DNA from: Lotus japonicus
Taxonomy: Eukaryota; Streptophyta; Magnoliopsida; Fabales; Fabaceae
Direction of reading: 5' to 3'
DNA length: 64,000 bases
Assembly: GCF_012489685.1 (NCBI RefSeq)
Contig: NC_080043.1
Span: forward strand, 34,429,987 to 34,493,986
Position 1 is the stretch's first letter, and each line of letters starts with the position of its first letter. A program made the position numbers and the translations under genes. This document shows, piece after piece, positions 45,279 through 56,470 of the stretch. The notes under the pieces are model-generated. The model had not been told where the DNA came from. It did not search any database and saw nothing but the letters and a program-made list of their open reading frames with translations.

Positions 45279-45520
45279 TTCTGATTATGCTCTTGATCAA
45301 GTTGTGAAGTTTATTCTCCTCTCCATTGCTTTTTATAGGCTTCATTCTCTCTCTGAAAGTTAATGCTTTTACAGTTTCTCGAGGTTAAGTTCTTGGTAAC
45401 TGAAACTTCTCTTTACTCCCTTGGCCGATAGTAAACGTTCCTCTTTTGCATTAACTATTCTCTTTAATTCGCCTAACTCTGACTCATGCATCGTTTTATT
45501 TCTTTTGAAACTTAGACCTT

Positions 45521-46071
45521 CTCTAAGGGGGAGTACCTTGTACTTCAAACAAGTTTTTCACACCCCAAGCTTTTTGCTTATGACAAAAAGGGGGAGTACA
45601 ACCCAGTTTTTGATGTGTAAGCTGTGTTAGTGTGATTTATTTTTCTTTTGGAGAATTTAAGAGTTCCACCTTTATGACCATAGATGTGTCACTGGGCAAA
45701 TACAAGGAATACATTTCACTTCTTCTGAAGTGATTTTAGTTTGACTCTGATATCCAAGACTCTGATACCTGTCCGTTGACTCTTATTACTTATGCGCTCT
45801 GATTATTATCTATGTCATAAGTTTTTCACTCTGAACTCTTATATTATTTAGCTCAGAATCTAGACTTTTCTAACGTTTTCATCAAGTATTAGATTCAGGG
45901 GGAGCTAAGCTCAGAATCAAGCGGTGACTTGAATTCAGAATGAGCAAGATAAACCATTCACATCAGGATAAGTTTTATTTTATTATCTCTAAACTCTGAG
46001 TGAATTCAGTTTATTGTTTAAGAATTGTTCATCAAAAATCTTAGTTTTGTCATCATCAAAAAGGGGGAGAT
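45521..46071 (+). promoter_or_regulatory. Four Sirevirus polypurine motifs before the Copia-2 3' LTR
   Basis: AAGGGGGAG near 45525, AAAAAGGGGGAG near 45585, CAGGGGGAG near 45896 and AAAAAGGGGGAGAT ending at 46071. The last abuts the LTR and is the probable plus-strand primer. Multiplied PPT motifs are a described hallmark of Sireviruses. Confidence 0.85.
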
Positions 46072-47286
46072 TGAAAGATCAAGTTTTGATCTAGTAGTAC
46101 AACTCTATGTTTTGATGATTACAAGTTAACTTTTTGATATGAACAATTGTGGTACTCTAACGTGTTTTTCTGAGTGTGCTATTTACAGGCTCTGACCTCT
46201 ATTTTATCTCACACAAATCAGAAGCACTGTGCTTAAAGAGTGACCCAAGCAACGCTTTCGCAATCTCCATGTTCACTCTGAACAGTGGAAAAGCTTCAGA
46301 AGATCTGAAGTAAATCAAGCTCTGATAAGGACTCAGCTCACTTGAAGCTCTGATGATCCAGAAGATCTGACAACCAAAAGACTCTGAAGGCTCAGAAGCT
46401 CTGATGGTGTAGAAGACTCTGACAATCCAGACTCTGAAGAGTGAAGACTATGAAGTCCAGAAGCAACTGGCTCTGAAGACCATGTACTGATCCTCTGAAG
46501 TGAAGATCAGAAGGTACAACGGTCGGAGGATCCAAGCTTCCCTCTGACTCTGATCAATCAGCTTCACAAGTTCCAATACGAAGCGCTCCTCTGATCAAAA
46601 GTCTACGAGGTTAAGGTCAAGTCACTATCCAAAGTACAAAAGCAAAGTGTATTATCCTGACGACCTACCTAACATCCTCAGCCACAGCAGAAGCTGGAAT
46701 TCCCAGAACTGCCCTCCAACGGTAGCATTTCCATGCAACGTTCAACCCTAATCCTTGGAGTATAAATAGAGGCTGAAGATTGAAAGAAGCGGCTAGAAGC
46801 ATTCACACACGCGCAAGAAATATTCAAATCCTTCTAAGCTTTCTTTCATCTTGAATTTCATTGTGTTTACTATAAGCTTTTTAGAAGCACTTTCCTTGTA
46901 AACAAGAACTTCATATACAGTTGTATAGTTTGCCTTTAGGAGATCAAGGTTGATCGGATCCTAGAGAAGACTAAGAGAGTGAATCTTAGTGTGAGCTAAG
47001 TCAGTGTATTGTTAGTCACTTGTAGGTTTCAAGTGCAGTTGTAACACATACCTGATTAGTGGATTGCCTTCATTCTAAGAAGGAAGAAATCACCTTAACG
47101 GGTGGACTGGATTAGCTTGAGTGATTTATCGAGTGAACCAGGATAAAATCCTTGTGTGCTTTTCTATCTCTTATTTTTAGCACATAGTTTGTTTCGAAAG
47201 ATTTGCCAAAATCTTTAAGGTGGAAGTTTTATCTTGAAAACGTTATTCAAACCCCCCCCCCCTTTCTACCGTTTTTCATACCTTCA
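46072..47286 (+). repeat. Copia-2 3' LTR
   Basis: TGAAAGATCAAG to CATACCTTCA; TATA box TATAAATAG at 46761-46769; C11 tract near 47252. Followed directly by the TSD copy CCCTA. Confidence 0.95.
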
Positions 47287-47372
47287 CCCTACATCTCCTA
47301 AAAACAACAAGGAAGCAAAAGGGCGAAGCCCAAAACAAAGTAAGACACTTAAACAAAATAAAACAGGTAAAA

Positions 47373-49512
47373 TCAAGCTAAGTTCTCATTGTTGGCGTTG
47401 TTGTCCTGACTTGCGACAGCTTGTGGATCTTTCTCGCCATCATCCCCATCCTTTCCCTCGCCATGAGCATCTTCACCTTCTTCCTCAGGTTCACTCTCGG
47501 AATCAAATTGAGGAAGGAGGGCAACGTCAACATCTTCATCGCCGACCACCTGACCATCTTTGATCTCCTTCAAAAAACCGATGCGGGAAAGATCAAAGCC
47601 AGGTTCAACAATACTGATTTGCTCTTTGGCCGCCAGAAAACCTTGAGCAAATTGAAGGGATGCACGCCCTAAAATAGAGGCATTCAGGCGTTCATATTTC
47701 TTTTCCAGCTTTTGGCACTTAGCCTGAACAGCAGTGTGCTTGACATTGATGGCTTCCTTCAGAGTTTAGTCTTTTGAAGGAGCAGGTCAGAAGTCGCCAA
47801 GTCTTCAGTTAACTTAGCACATTTCTCTTCAGCAGACTTCAGATGCTTATTGGCTGTTTCAGCGTCGACTTTTGCTCGTTCATACGCAGCCTTATAGTCA
47901 GTCGCCTTCTTCTCAAAACGAATCTTGGCCGCATGCAAGTCCTTAACATAATAAGCCATACCCGCCATGGTACTGGCGGCAGAAAGTGCATTATGAATGG
48001 CCATAGAAGCAATATTGAGGGGGCCTTGACCAGCAACGTCTTTGTGAAGTCGGTTATCGAAAGTTCGATTCATGAAGTCCAAACCATTGAAGTGAGGATC
48101 GGACAAGTTTAACAAAGGAGGAGAAGCCTCGCCTCCAATGGCTGAACTAGTGCCAGCAGGGCCAAATGGGGTCGGCGGGCGGTTGATCATCATGCTTGAA
48201 TCCTGTTGAAGAGGCGGGACATTGTCATGTCCCTTCTTTTTCCCCGTTGGTTTACTCTTAGAGCCCGAACCAGTTGGATTGAGAGTTGTCTGGTGAAGAG
48301 GTTTGCCACCGGCAGTCCTTTCAGTGGCGCCTGAAACTTTTTGGCGCTTAGGATCCCGAAGGTTGTCAGAATCCGAAGCCCCTTCAAGCTTCTTCTTTTG
48401 CTCAGCTTGCGCCGCTCTTTTTCTCGCCGCCTCAGCAGATTGGGCGAGATATGCTTTCATATTCAGTGGGCTGGCGTCGACTTTTCCCTTACCCATCGTG
48501 GCTGCACAGGAAAGTATCAGTTAGACGTGACACGCAAATAGGAAAAACAAGATGTGAAGATTATAAACTTACTAAAAAATTGATTTAAGGTGCCAGATTT
48601 CGACGCCTCAATCAAGTCATGACCAGAGACTACCGGCAATGAGTGGAGATAATCGGCGACCCCTCGCTCAGAATCATCCAAGGCGTCATATGAAACGGAG
48701 ATTTTTCGGCGAGGATTTTTCGTCCAATAAAAGGGGAAGAGAGGATTATTATCGGAATCTCGAAACAAGTTCTTTATTTCAGGCGATTCAACAACTTTGA
48801 AATATTTTTTCTGCCAGACTTTGTAGTGGCTCTTAAGGGCGGTGAATCGGCTCATTTTCTTGCGAGCTAAAAGAGGGACCCACTTTATGGACGTAGGTTT
48901 CTTGGTAACAGACTTATAGAAAAGAAAAAACAAAGGGTAGGTGGGTGTGAAGCTTAAATAATCACATAGAATTTCAAAGTAGCGGATGAAACCCCAGGCG
49001 TTGGGATGGAGTTGACAAGGCGCCACATTCAGAAAGTATAGAACATGACATATGAAGGGCGAAAAAGGAAGTTTAATGTTCAAATCACTGAAAAAATAAC
49101 CATAGACGAAAAAGAAATCGGGCGATTCATCTAATGGCTCTTTACGCAAAAGAACACAATCATCATCGCCGCATGGAAGAACGTTCAGTTGAAGGTCTTC
49201 GTTGTGAGAGGTGGCGGGATTTACCTTTGTAAAACCTTGGGCAGAATTTTGAAGCGAATTAATGCTCCCAATACTACCCCAGATGGAACGCCACAGACAT
49301 TTATCTTCAACTAAATGTGCGTTTGTACACCATTCGGGCGAAGATAAATCCCCATTAGAAGAAAGGACAGAATCAACAGAACCGGCTGGGCAGGAATCCT
49401 CGTGAGTAGAAGGCGAGGATTGGATTTCAATAACAGTGGGGGCAGAAATTTCCCCCTCTGTAGAAGGTGAAGAAAGTTCTATGGAAGAAATGCTAACATT
49501 ATTTAACGACAT
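47373..49512 (-). pseudogene. Gypsy-2 antisense gene (Tat aORF), two coding exons, one frameshift
   Basis: Starts at ATG 49510-49512 (MSLNNVSIS). Exon 1 (49512-48573) holds the domain also seen in Gypsy-1: LPFSPFICHVLYFLNVAPCQ, LHPNAWGFIRYFEILCD, FPFYWTKN. The intron 48572-48502 (GTAAGT...TGTGCAG, 71 nt) joins in phase to exon 2 from 48501 (MGKGKVDASPL), with an Ala/Lys-rich helix, a basic DPKRQK stretch, a long coiled coil and the conserved C-terminal block (GFLAAKEQIS, FDLSRIGFLKEIKDGQVVGD) followed by an acidic tail. A 5'-UTR intron (49597-49514, GTGAGT...CCCAG) is likely. The only lesion I see is a one-base shift near 47762. About 690 codons in all. Possibly a regulatory or nuclear protein; function unknown. 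Confidence 0.82.
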
Positions 49513-50222
49513 ACTGGGAAATTTCATAAGAGATAAAAGAAGATGAACAGTTTCAAGAAAGAGAAAACAAAACGAGGAAAAAGTGTAAGGAACTCACCGG
49601 AGGAAGAGATGAAAGATTGGGTAAGGAGAATGTCGGCTAAAGGAGAACACCGCGCAATGACGACGGCCGGAGTATACGAAGGTTTGCCGGAGTTTAAAGA
49701 AGAGGAAGTAAAGAATTTCAGAGAAGTTCAGAGTAAAAAAGAGTTCCGAAAAAGTGAAGAAGTGAAAGGTAAAAAGGGTTTTTATAGAAGAAAAAGAGGA
49801 GAGAGAACGAGTGGGATCGTGAAGAGTCGTGGGATTTGAAATTCAAAAAGTTATGAAGTGAAAAGTTGTAACTCCTCGAGACGCACAAACGGAAACTGCA
49901 TTCATGGCAAATGATGACGAAATCCCGGAAAACTAGGATTACGTGTGTCAGTTGAAAAGACGTGATTGACGGTTACGACAATGACGATGTAACAACGAAA
50001 ATAAAAATGGCGATGTAATAACAAGTGCAGAAGTGGCGTCACATCAACAAAAACATAAATGGCGGCATATCAATAAATGAGAAAGTCGCGACATATACGC
50101 GAGTATGAGGAACGACGATATAATAACAAAAAACACAAAGCAAATGATGAAAGCAGGCGGCCTATAAGTAGCATATTAAGACATTTCGACTCAATCTACC
50201 TGAGCCTCATGTCTTGGGGGCA
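49513..50222 (-). promoter_or_regulatory. Leader of the Gypsy-2 antisense gene, and sense PPT at the right end
   Basis: Minus strand: donor CTCCG|GTGAGT at 49598/49597 and acceptor CCCAG at 49514. Plus strand: the purine-rich CTTGGGGGCA at 50213-50222 just before the 3' LTR is the likely polypurine tract. The antisense promoter must lie here or in the LTR; no TATA box is certain. Confidence 0.55.
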
Positions 50223-50580
50223 TGTGGACTGGGCAGGACATAAAGATTCCTTATGCCCGCCCAAATCAAGCCATCAACCGAACGAAGGCAGCCATGGCGG
50301 GAATTGGCGATATAACAAGTATTCTTGCTCTCCCTTTAGACGGACCCACAAGCCAGCTGGAAGATTCCTTTGGATTTGTCTTATATGCATAGAGATTTGG
50401 GCCCTGATTGTCAGGCCCAAATATAGGAAAAGTCCACATCATGACCACACCCTCTATAAAAGGGGAGGTCATCATCTTGTACGAATCACCTTTTGAACAT
50501 TTAATGAGAATATACCTTTTGTGACATCTTTGCCATTTTAGTGCTCTGCTAGGGTTTACTTTCTGTCAGTCTCTTACGTA
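50223..50580 (+). repeat. Gypsy-2 3' LTR, truncated at its end
   Basis: It matches 28844-29201 with eight differences and no gaps. It stops at CTTACGTA, about 21 bp short of the LTR end, and unrelated sequence follows. Confidence 0.9.
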
Positions 50581-50782
50581 TTTTAACAAGCGAATTGACA
50601 TAGATAGCAAAGTTCTCATTCTTAACAAGTATAAAAATCGAAAATAGGCACGAAATTTCACATCACATAAATGCTTGCCGATTGTGCTGACTCATCATCG
50701 AAAAAATTGAGTAGAGGGACTAAAACCTCTGCATTTCCATAGCTCATGAATTTATTTCATCAAAATTTAATTTAGAGAATAA
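50581..50782. other. Intergenic stretch
   Basis: No gene or repeat recognised. Confidence 0.4.
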
Positions 50783-50791
50783 TACTAATAA

Positions 50792-51417
50792 GGCTTAAAT
50801 ACTCTGGAGGTCCCTGAAATTGTCTGTCGTACGAAAATAAGCCCCTAATTTTTTTTTCCAATTCCGAATCCCTGGAATTTTTTTTTAATCAGAATAAGTC
50901 CCTACTCGTGTTTCCAGCCTATGTGGCACAATTTTTACTGAGTCATTTATTCCACGTGGCTTTTCTATTTTTTTTATGGGAGCTTTTCTATTTTTTTTAA
51001 ATACACATGGATTAAAAAAAATTAAACATGTAAATTTAAAATTAAAATCATTTTAGGGATTTATGGTTAATTAGATTTAGGGTTAATTAGGTTAATAAGA
51101 TTTTAATTTAAAATTTAAATTAAAATTTTTTTTAGGGATTTAGGGTTAATTAGATTTAGGTTTAATTAGGTTAATAGGATTTTAATTTTAAATTTAAATG
51201 TTTAATTTTATTTTTTTAATCCATGTGTATTTAAAAATATAGAAAAGCCACGTGGAATAAATGACTCAGCAAAAATTGAGCCACATAGGCTGGAAACACA
51301 AGTAGCGACTTATTCTGATTAAAAAAAAAATTCCAGGGATTCGGAATCGGAAAAAAAATTTCAGGGACTTATTTTCGTACGATAGATAATTTTAGGGACC
51401 TCCAGAGTATTTAAACC
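50792..51417. mobile_element. MULE MITE with perfect 9-bp TSD
   Basis: Ends GGCTTAAATACTCTGGAGGTCC and, inverted, GGTTTAAATACTCTGGAGGTCC, with TSD TACTAATAA at 50783-50791 and 51418-51426. The TIRs extend over 200 bp and nearly meet, so the element is almost a perfect fold-back. No coding capacity. A fragment of the same family is at 28500-28668. Confidence 0.92.
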
Positions 51418-51518
51418 TACTAATAATTCACTATAGTTTTCGGGCCAAAATAATATGTAACCCTATATGTTCTTACAAATAATTCATATCATCATTTTTA
51501 AATGAATAATAAAATTAC

Positions 51519-52957
51519 TATGAGTAGCGTTGTTCACTCGGTGGGGGTCGGTGAGGAGTGTCTATGTTCAGCGTCGCCAGACGCCAGGTAGGCGGACTCG
51601 TTTTGGTTTTGTCCATATGGTTTCTGCGGTTGATGCGTGCAAGGCCAAAGCTATGCTTGATGGTTGGCGTCTCGGTGGATCTTCCTTGTCTGTTTCGGCT
51701 GCAAAGGTTCCTCATCCTAAGCGTGGGGTGTTTCATTGTGATTCTGATTCGATGCTTGATGGTGGTCGTGTGGCGTCGTCGGGGGTTGTTTGGATCGTAA
51801 GTGTGATAATGGGGTGGTTGATGAGGTTACACCACGACTGAGTTTGGGTGGGTAAGATGTTATAGAGCATGATCAATCTGACGGGGTCGATGTCACGGCG
51901 ATTGTGGTGGGCTCTAGGTTGGATAGTGCTCTTCATTCGTCGAGTGCTTGTGCTTCTTTGCGGAAGGGGAGTCGTGGCACTCCTTTCATTCGCGTTGTTG
52001 ATGGTCCGGGCACGGCGTATCAAATCTTTGTCGATGGGATTCTTAAGTTTGTTAGGACGGAGGATAAAGTGTGTACTTTGGATGAGATGAATTGGTTAGC
52101 ATATTGTGCGGAGGTGATTCGCGCTATTGCTCAAAATTTCGAGATGAAGATGCATGCTTTGTGGCTACCACCATATTACGCTCCCTCCATTGCGAGTGTG
52201 GGGCTTGAGGGTGTTATTTTTAGCTCTGATTTCGTTGCGCGTGATGATGGTACGCCGAATCAGAGCCTGATGGTGCTATCATGCATGACGCCGATGGGTT
52301 TTATGGTGAGTCGGTGGTTCATATCGTCCCTCCTGGTCAGTGCATTGTGCCTTCTTCGATTCCTTTGGATGTTCTATTCTCTCGTTTCAATGTGTTGTCA
52401 CGAGAGGAGCAACCGGCGGGGACGATGGTCGGTGATGCTGATGTTGGTTTGGTGGAGCTTTTACCTTCTGCGGGTTTGGGTCGGAGAGGCAGAGGTCGGC
52501 CTAGGAAAATGCATAAGGGGAGAGGACGACCCAAGAAGAAGAAGGATCTTCAGGTGTTGATAGTTGAGGATAGTGACATGCTGGATGTGTTAGAGTCACC
52601 TGTCACAGAGCAGAATCTTGATTGCATTTTTGAGAGGGCACGGCGCATGTTGGAGACGGGGAAGTTTTGTGGACTTATGTTTTCTAGTATTGATGAGGAG
52701 GCTCTTCAAGCTTGTGTGGAGCATCTCAGGGCTACTCATCCGAAGAAGTATGGAGCGTCTGGGAGTTTGCGTTGATTGGTTTGCGTGGTTTCAGTTTGCG
52801 TTATTTTGGCGGTCTTTTTGTGTGTATCGTGTAGGTTGGCGTTTGTTGCTTTCGTTGTGCTACTTTCGTTTTTTGCTTTGCTTTGTATCTAATCCATTGT
52901 CGAGAGGATCTATATCTCGACTTCTTTCGCATTCAATAAACTTTTGCTTTCTAAAAG
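51519..52957 (+). pseudogene. LINE-derived ORF1 copy: RRM and AT-hook protein, no ORF2
   Basis: Flanked by AAAATTAC at 51511-51518 and 52958-52965 (8-bp TSD), ending in TAAAAG after a CAATAAACTTTTGC 3' end typical of plant LINEs. It opens within an RRM (FTRWGSVRSVYV, RNP1 motif RFGFVHM) as in plant LINE ORF1 proteins. After a frameshift near 51840 a middle domain follows (VDGPGTAYQIFVDGILKFVR; ALWLPPYYAP), then another shift near 52275, then two AT-hooks (RGRGRPRK, GRGRPKKKK near 52490-52540) and a helical C-terminus that stops at 52773-52775. The 3' UTR follows directly, with no endonuclease or RT. Probably a 5'-truncated copy of an ORF1-only derivative. Confidence 0.7.
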
Positions 52958-53164
52958 AAAATTACGGTGATTCTTAAAATAATTACATAAAAATAATTTA
53001 ATTTTTTTAATTATATTGTGTATATATATATTTGATATTAGAAATACATTTACAATTATAATATGAGAACTGCTATATGGCACGAGCAGTATAGGCACGA
53101 TGAGGCACGAGCTGACGTGGACACTGAACATTGAAGCACTGAACTATATTAATTTACGATTTTG

Positions 53165-53398
53165 CCACTGTTCCCAATTCCTCTCTCCAATCCCAATTTC
53201 CCCATTCCTTGTTCCTTGTTCACGTATTACGAAGTTCACTCAGAAAACCCCAACTCCATCTGTCGTTTCCTACAAAAATCGAATCTTTTCTCCAATTCAA
53301 GCTTCCCTGGAGTATTCACTGACTTGGTCAAGAAAAAGGGTCTCGATTCCAAGTTCAAAATCGATTCTGCTGGCACAATTGGTTACCACGAGGTGGGT
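53165..53398 (+). pseudogene. Captured fragment of a low-molecular-weight protein tyrosine phosphatase gene
   Basis: VFTDLVKKKGLDSKFKIDSA followed by GTIGYHE (53309-53392) matches the region just after the catalytic P-loop in plant low-molecular-weight tyrosine phosphatases. It ends at an intact donor-like GAG|GTGGGT (53393). Upstream, another frame (SVVSYKNRIFSPIQASL) resembles the N-terminal transit region of the same plant protein, so the exon with the CxxxxxR loop is missing. Non-functional. Confidence 0.8.
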
Positions 53399-53708
53399 AT
53401 TTCTATAAGCATTCTTATATCAAAAAAAGCTCATTTTGTTGGGGAAAAATTAATTTTTTAGCCTTCAATGATGGAACCTAGAAACTTAATACCCATCTTG
53501 TTCTTCAATTTCTTCCTCAATCTCTCCCTCACCCAACTCCAAATCTGAGAAAGTTAGTTACTTTACAGATAAAACCCAAGAAAACAAGGGTGGAAGTTAG
53601 TTACTTTGCAGTGCTTGCTTGTGCCATAAAGCAGTTCTGTTGATGGTGGTGACTTCAGCTTTGTTTCTGGTGCTGGTTCGATAATCACAAAAACAGATCT
53701 AGAAAACC

Positions 53709-53844
53709 TGCGACATCTACGGCACCGTCGACTTCGTATTCGGCAGCCTTGGAAGAAGTATTCGAGGACGGTTTTCATGGAGTGTTACATGGATGGTGTG
53801 GTGAATCAAAAGGGTTGGATTGAATGTTCAGGGGATTTTGTGTT
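53709..53844 (+). pseudogene. Captured fragment of a pectinesterase gene
   Basis: CDIYGTVDFVFG (53709-53744) is the catalytic-Asp block of pectin methylesterases. The next segment, two bases out of frame, PWKKYSRTVFMECYMDG and GWIECSGDFVL (from 53747), matches their C-terminal substrate-binding block with the R-P-W-K motif. The intervening enzyme sequence is absent, so pieces of two regions were joined. Confidence 0.85.
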
Positions 53845-53945
53845 GAGAACTCAATTTTTTATTTTAATTTTAATTTTAAAAATGTCAATTTTTTTTATCT
53901 CGTGCGTTTAATGGCTCGTGCCTTCTAGCATTTTCCTTATAATAT

Positions 53946-55009
53946 TGTATACTAGAAGTGAAATGTGATTATAATATTTTTAAGACGATTATTGTAGTTC
54001 CTATTTTATTCGTAAAATTATTTTATCATTAAAATTAAAATAAATAATTATCAAAGAAAAGAAGAAAAAGGGATATCTTCATTTTCCTAGCATCAGACAC
54101 AAACCAACTCATAGAGATTTTGAGAAAAGCATGACATGATTTGTGCTTGGCTATACCTATCAAAATCACTTTTTTTTATCTTCCCTCATCTATCATAATA
54201 GATTTTCTTAATAAGTTAATTAAGTGTGTTTGTTTTAGATTAAAAAATTTGTGATTTTTAGCTCTCTAATAAAGAATAATTTTTAGAGATTTTGAGAAAA
54301 GCATAAGTTGATTTGTGTTTGACTACACTATTTAAAATCTTTTTTTATCTTTTCTCTTATCTATTAATTGATTTTAATGGTAAGCCAATTAAAGTGTCAT
54401 TTTCATTTTAGATTCTTTGCCCTTATTTTCAGGTTTTTTTCCTTTGGAGATGGATTTTGTACCTTTGTTTATTCTTCAATATATATGAATTCTACTTTCG
54501 AAAAAAATTAATGATTTTAAAAAAATAAAACTGAATCAAAGATGTTAAACTTTTTAGAAAATTGATATCTTAATTAAAAATTCATTTTTTAAAATAAGTT
54601 GTATTAAATAAACTTAAAGTAATTTTTTCAAATAATCTAATTTCAGCTTTTTTAAAATAATAATTTTTTGAAAAGCTGAACCAAACATAAAAATAACTTT
54701 TTAATTCAAAAATGATTTTTTTTAAATTAAGCTGAAACAAAACAGTCTAATTGGCTCGTTTGTCGGTGGTTAAAAAAATTGGTTTTACTCTTGAAAAAAT
54801 AATTGATTTTATTTTTAGTCATTTATATGAAAAACATAAATTCATTTTTGTTTGTCACCAAATATAATAATATAATAAGTGCTTTTCACGTTAAGAGGTG
54901 ATTTTAAACTGCTTGGACACAAAATATCTCAAATTTAAATTGGGGCTATTTTGGTTGTGTAAATATTTTAAAAGGGTGTTATGTTTCGTTTTTCTGTTCG
55001 ACTATTTCC
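53946..55009. repeat. AT-rich intergenic region with a direct duplication
   Basis: Two diverged direct copies of about 135 bp, near 54113-54250 and 54284-54420, begin AGATTTTGAGAAAAGCAT. No gene is seen. Confidence 0.6.
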
Positions 55010-55017
55010 CACTGTTC

Positions 55018-55841
55018 CAGGGGCGGAGCCAGCGTCCGGCGACCCTGGGCACTTGCCCGAGCTCCTGGCGTGGCTCCGTTGGAACATCTGGGTAGGGCCA
55101 CAGGTCTGCAGTGGTGCAGTTCAGGGCTGTAGGGGCAAATTTTTCTCTAGATCTGGTCTTCTGCTGCTTCCACCAAGTACCCAAACCTCCATTAGCCGAA
55201 CTTGCTGCTGCCACCAAGTCCCGTCTGGGTTTGTTTGTGGCTGCATGGTCTTTTTTCTTCTCTCCACTTTGCTCTGTTTTTTCCTTTGTTCACTTTTTTG
55301 CTCTGTTTTTTCCTTTCTTCTAACGGTGGGGGGGGGGGGGGCGTGTGCAGTGTTGTGAAGAAAAAACAAAGGGTGAGAGAAAGAGATGGTTAATAAATTG
55401 GGTAATATTAATGTGTGTCTTTATGGTTTTGTTTGTTGTTACGTATCTGATAGTCTAATTTTTTTTTGTTACGTAGTTGATCTCATTATCAAAATATATT
55501 AATTGATCTTTTATCATTTTTTTTTTCATATTCCACATACTTTTATTTGAAACAATTATGAGATTAGTGGATTGAGTGGGAGTGGGAGTGGGACAATGGG
55601 AGAAAGAAAATAAAATTTATATTTTCACTAACTCGTATCGGTGCGTATGGCAAATCTGATAATTATGGAGACCTATATGTTTCACGTTGCAACACCGTAA
55701 TGCCCGCAACCAGAACACCTGCAACCGCAACCTTAATCGCAATTTAAAAAAAAAAATCTGAAGCAGACGTCAGGTGTGGGCAGTAGTTAGGCTTAGACTT
55801 AATCTTGCCCAGGCTCCACAAAAATCCTGGCTCCGCCTCTG
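55018..55841. mobile_element. Non-autonomous hAT element with perfect 8-bp TSD
   Basis: TIRs CAGGGGCGGAGCCAG and, inverted, CAGAGGCGGAGCCAG; TSD CACTGTTC at 55010-55017 and 55842-55849. 824 bp, no transposase. A G-rich run of about 15 bases lies near 55326. The CAGRGGCGGAGCC end is typical of a widespread plant hAT family. Confidence 0.95.
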
Positions 55842-55849
55842 CACTGTTC

Positions 55850-56089
55850 CATCCTAAAAACACGACAAACACAAAACATAACTCATATGTCATGTTTCAT
55901 TCCCTTCTCATTTGTCTACCAAACGCTACCTTATGCAAGTGTTTGGAAAAAATTATGTAAATAGTTTGTAACCTATCTATAAAATAGTTTGTAACTTATT
56001 TTACTAATTTATTAAAATAGTTTATGAATAAGAACTTACACGATAACGATAAACCCTTATGACTTTACCCTTAATTAAGTTGGGCTTAA
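55850..56089. other. Intergenic stretch
   Basis: AT-rich, no gene or repeat recognised. Confidence 0.4.
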
Positions 56090-56470
56090 TAACATTTTTT
56101 GTCTATCTCTCTTATCACGATTTGACAGTTCTGGTCTCTTAAGGAATTTATTAGTCTACAATGTCCCCCACATTTACTAACTGTTGCAGTTTTGGTTTTT
56201 CGTCAACTTTTATCCAATATTTAACGGTTTTTAATTAAAAAACCAATTAAAAGTAAGGCTTGAAGAACAATTTTGTGCTTTCTAATTTACAATTTTATGG
56301 TTTCTGTTTTTTTTAATTGATTTTTTGATAAAAAAAACCGTTAAATATTGGATGGAAGTTGAAGGAAAACAAAAACTATAACAATTAGTAAACGTGAAGG
56401 AAGTTGTAGGCTAATAAATTTTTTGAGGGATCAGAGCTGTTAAATGATGATAAGTGAGGTCGTTCCCCAA
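56090..56470. repeat. Fold-back MITE-like element upstream of ALG10
   Basis: Inverted arms of about 160 bp (near 56100-56260 and 56300-56465) share blocks such as AATTTATTAG, TTTACTAA and ATATTTAACGG. No TSD is certain. It ends some 250 bp before the ALG10 start codon, so it may lie in the promoter. Confidence 0.7.

Larger units (their letters stand above)
35173..47286 (+). mobile_element. Copia-2: complete Sirevirus-type LTR retrotransposon
   Basis: A 12.1-kb element with perfect TSD CCCTA (35168-35172 and 47287-47291). LTRs 35173-36384 and 46072-47286 differ by about 15 substitutions and a C-run length change (8 against 11), roughly 1.2%. It contains gag, pol, a long envelope-like ORF, a small antisense ORF and four polypurine motifs. 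Gag has one stop, gag and pol are out of frame, and the third ORF has a frameshift and two stops. Confidence 0.96.
28844..50580 (+). mobile_element. Gypsy-2: Tat-lineage LTR retrotransposon, interrupted by Copia-2
   Basis: LTRs at 28844-29222 and 50223-50580 flank gag, protease, RT/RNase H, integrase (plus strand) and an antisense gene (minus strand, 47373-49512). Without Copia-2 and one TSD copy the element is about 9.6 kb. In the shared 358 bp I count eight differences and no indel. The 3' LTR lacks its last 21 bp or so, which removes the right TSD. Six lesions interrupt gag-pol, so it is inactive. Confidence 0.92.
53065..53936. mobile_element. Pack-MULE carrying two captured gene fragments
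   Basis: A perfect 9-bp TSD TTATAATAT (53056-53064 and 53937-53945) flanks imperfect TIRs GAGAACTGCTATATGGCACGAGC and, inverted, GGAAAATGCTAGAAGGCACGAGC. Inside 872 bp lie pieces of a phosphatase gene and a pectinesterase gene, the mark of a Pack-MULE. It encodes no transposase. Confidence 0.88.

Noticed and set aside
51904..52560. Frame of 218 codons as one protein
   Set aside because: Its last third is out of frame with the conserved AT-hook part; the frame at 52281-52775 continues the protein, so the tail is a frameshift product.
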